Source: an uncultured Mucilaginibacter sp. (GTDB lineage: Bacteria > Bacteroidota > Bacteroidia > Sphingobacteriales > Sphingobacteriaceae). Taken from it: a DNA stretch of 64,000 nt. Below the pieces are notes generated by a model, which was given only the letters and a program-made list of their open reading frames with translations, had not been told where the DNA came from and did not search any database. Shown here in pieces: positions 62,953 to 64,000 of this stretch; position 1 is the first letter of the stretch; every line of letters begins with the position of its first letter. A program made the position numbers and the translations under genes. The stretch covers positions 62,001 through 126,000 of the forward strand of contig CAJYJH010000065.1 of NCBI GenBank assembly GCA_913775265.1, written 5' to 3'.

Positions 62953-64000
62953 ATGCTTATCAAAAAATTTAACAGCTTATGCTGTATGGCTTTGCTATGC
63001 CTTAGCGCCAGTAGTTGTTTCACTTTACGAGGACTTAAGTGGTGGCAGCCTAATTTAGATGACGTCAAAAAGTTCAAATCAGTCACTATTCCTACATCCT
63101 CTAACCCTTTCACATTTAATTTTAATACCAAGGCTCCTCAATATACAAAATTCAGGAATTGGCTGGATACGCTTCTACCTAATTCTAACACTAATGCATT
63201 TGTCGTGATTAAACACGATACTATTATTTACGAGTATTTTAATAAACAAAGTTCTGCAACGCTTCATCCCAGTTTTTCTATATCTAAATCTTTTATTGGT
63301 ACTTTGATAGGGATGGCTGTGGGTAAGCAATTAATTAGATCAACCAATGAGCCTGTGATTAAGTATTTACCTCAACTGAATGAAAATGACGAGCAACTAA
63401 AAAAACTAACCATCCAGCAATTACTTGATATGCGCGCCAGTATTGACTTTGACGAGCATAAAGAAACGCCCTTCGGTTCAATAACTAAACTTTATTACGG
63501 GCGTTCTTTAAAAAACCAGGTAAACCGGTTGCGTCTCAAAGCTAATCCCGGTGGCAAGTTTGAATACCAAAGTATTTGTACCCAAGTTTTATCCGCCATA
63601 TTGGAAAAGGCCTCAGGCAAAAAAGTAGAAGTTTTGCTTCGCGACTGGCTATGGCAGCCCTTGGGTATGGAAAGCGATGCAGTTTGGAGTACAGATGACC
63701 AACATACTGTCAAAGCTTACTGCTGTCTGAACGCTACTGCGCTCGATTTTGCAAAACTTGGACGGCTGTATCTGCACAAAGGGGAATGGCAGGGACGTAG
63801 GATACTTTCAGAAAATTGGGTAGCTGTTACAACTCATCCGGATACGCTGATGCACAAAGGATATAAAAATCAGTGGTGGGGGGTAGCTAATTATAAGTTT
63901 TTTAAAGACTCGGCACAGGCAGTCAACTACAAGCAACAGCAAAGGTTAAACGGCACTATTGGTAAAAACAGACGGCAGTTGTATTACATCCAGGTGCCTT
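62953..64000 (+). CDS. Serine hydrolase of the beta-lactamase family, lipoprotein (partial, cut by window end)
   Basis: The ATG at 62953 opens a frame of at least 349 codons with no stop before the end. Signal peptide with lipobox LSASSC (Cys22). The penicillin-binding-protein-like SxxK motif is SISK (Ser109, Lys112), and the Tyr of YxS is FEYQS (Tyr205). WWGVANYKFF is near the end. This is the class C beta-lactamase/6-aminohexanoate-dimer hydrolase group. It lies 2 bases after the kinase gene, so it may be regulated together with it. Cleavage of beta-lactams is not implied by the family alone. Confidence 0.85.
   Translation, partial: MLIKKFNSLCCMALLCLSASSCFTLRGLKWWQPNLDDVKKFKSVTIPTSSNPFTFNFNTKAPQYTKFRNWLDTLLPNSNTNAFVVIKHDTIIYEYFNKQSSATLHPSFSISKSFIGTLIGMAVGKQLIRSTNEPVIKYLPQLNENDEQLKKLTIQQLLDMRASIDFDEHKETPFGSITKLYYGRSLKNQVNRLRLKANPGGKFEYQSICTQVLSAILEKASGKKVEVLLRDWLWQPLGMESDAVWSTDDQHTVKAYCCLNATALDFAKLGRLYLHKGEWQGRRILSENWVAVTTHPDTLMHKGYKNQWWGVANYKFFKDSAQAVNYKQQQRLNGTIGKNRRQLYYIQVP

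Overview
The window looks like a chromosomal segment from a Bacteroidota bacterium of the Sphingobacteriaceae type (Mucilaginibacter/Pedobacter-like). The support is the gene content: the gliding lipoprotein GldH next to a RicT/PSP1 protein and holB, carboxypeptidase-regulatory outer-membrane beta-barrel receptors, DUF3078, DUF4112, an ileS-dksA/traR-lspA cluster, and several genes preceded by the Bacteroidetes -7 element TAnnTTTG with no clear Shine-Dalgarno. The genus is inferred by eye; no search was run. No rRNA, tRNA, prophage or CRISPR array was seen.

Layout. 1-8.2 kb: alanine dehydrogenase, a secreted histidine phosphatase, a YihY/BrkB membrane protein, a secreted PDZ aspartyl protease and a 1004-residue outer-membrane receptor with glycine-rich inserts. 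8.2-21.9 kb, mostly minus strand: a lone receiver protein, heme oxygenase, YifB/ComM ATPase, small proteins, an SGNH hydrolase, GlcG, Ffh, DUF3078, a small HEIIH protein, two glucosaminidases, an O-methyltransferase, an orphan membrane protein and RuvX. 22.1-27.1 kb plus: holB-ricT-gldH, a small lipoprotein and rmuC. 27.1-30.1 kb: a large MscS channel and a DUF4112 protein. 30.4-36.6 kb plus: a hexuronate block (uxaC, kdgK, eda, MFS transporter, non-phosphorylating GAPDH-like enzyme). 36.7-38.1 kb minus: dtd and rsgA. 38.2-43.8 kb plus: thrABC plus a HAD phosphatase. 43.9-49.5 kb minus: a SAM-I riboswitch, metH, a REP-associated transposase cassette and metF. 49.6-54.3 kb: BI-1 protein, a hypothetical, murQ, an S41 protease and lspA. 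54.3-61.7 kb minus: dksA/traR, ileS, another S41 protease and a second receptor. 61.9-64 kb plus: a LytS-type kinase and a serine hydrolase cut by the window end.

The most striking content is regulatory. (1) The thr operon has a complete ribosome-mediated attenuator: a 21-codon leader peptide with 4 Thr and 7 Ile codons, an antiterminator segment that ends at the leader stop codon, and a terminator just before thrA. (2) metH has a SAM-I riboswitch, and between metH and metF lies a RAYT transposase between two nested pairs of GTAG-hairpin REP elements; the last one sits 9 bases before the metF start. (3) A canonical terminator hairpin lies inside the first 25 codons of gldH, whose start overlaps the ricT stop. 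(4) An 11-base direct repeat with exactly 21-base period lies between the LytS-type kinase and the receptor gene. Several perfect palindromes also mark candidate operators.

Metabolic links: the uxaC block feeds hexuronates to KDPG and then to pyruvate plus glyceraldehyde 3-phosphate, and the adjacent GAPN-like enzyme could oxidise that product; the uxaB/uxuB and uxaA/uxuA steps are not in the window. MetF makes the methyl-THF that MetH uses, both under one SAM switch.
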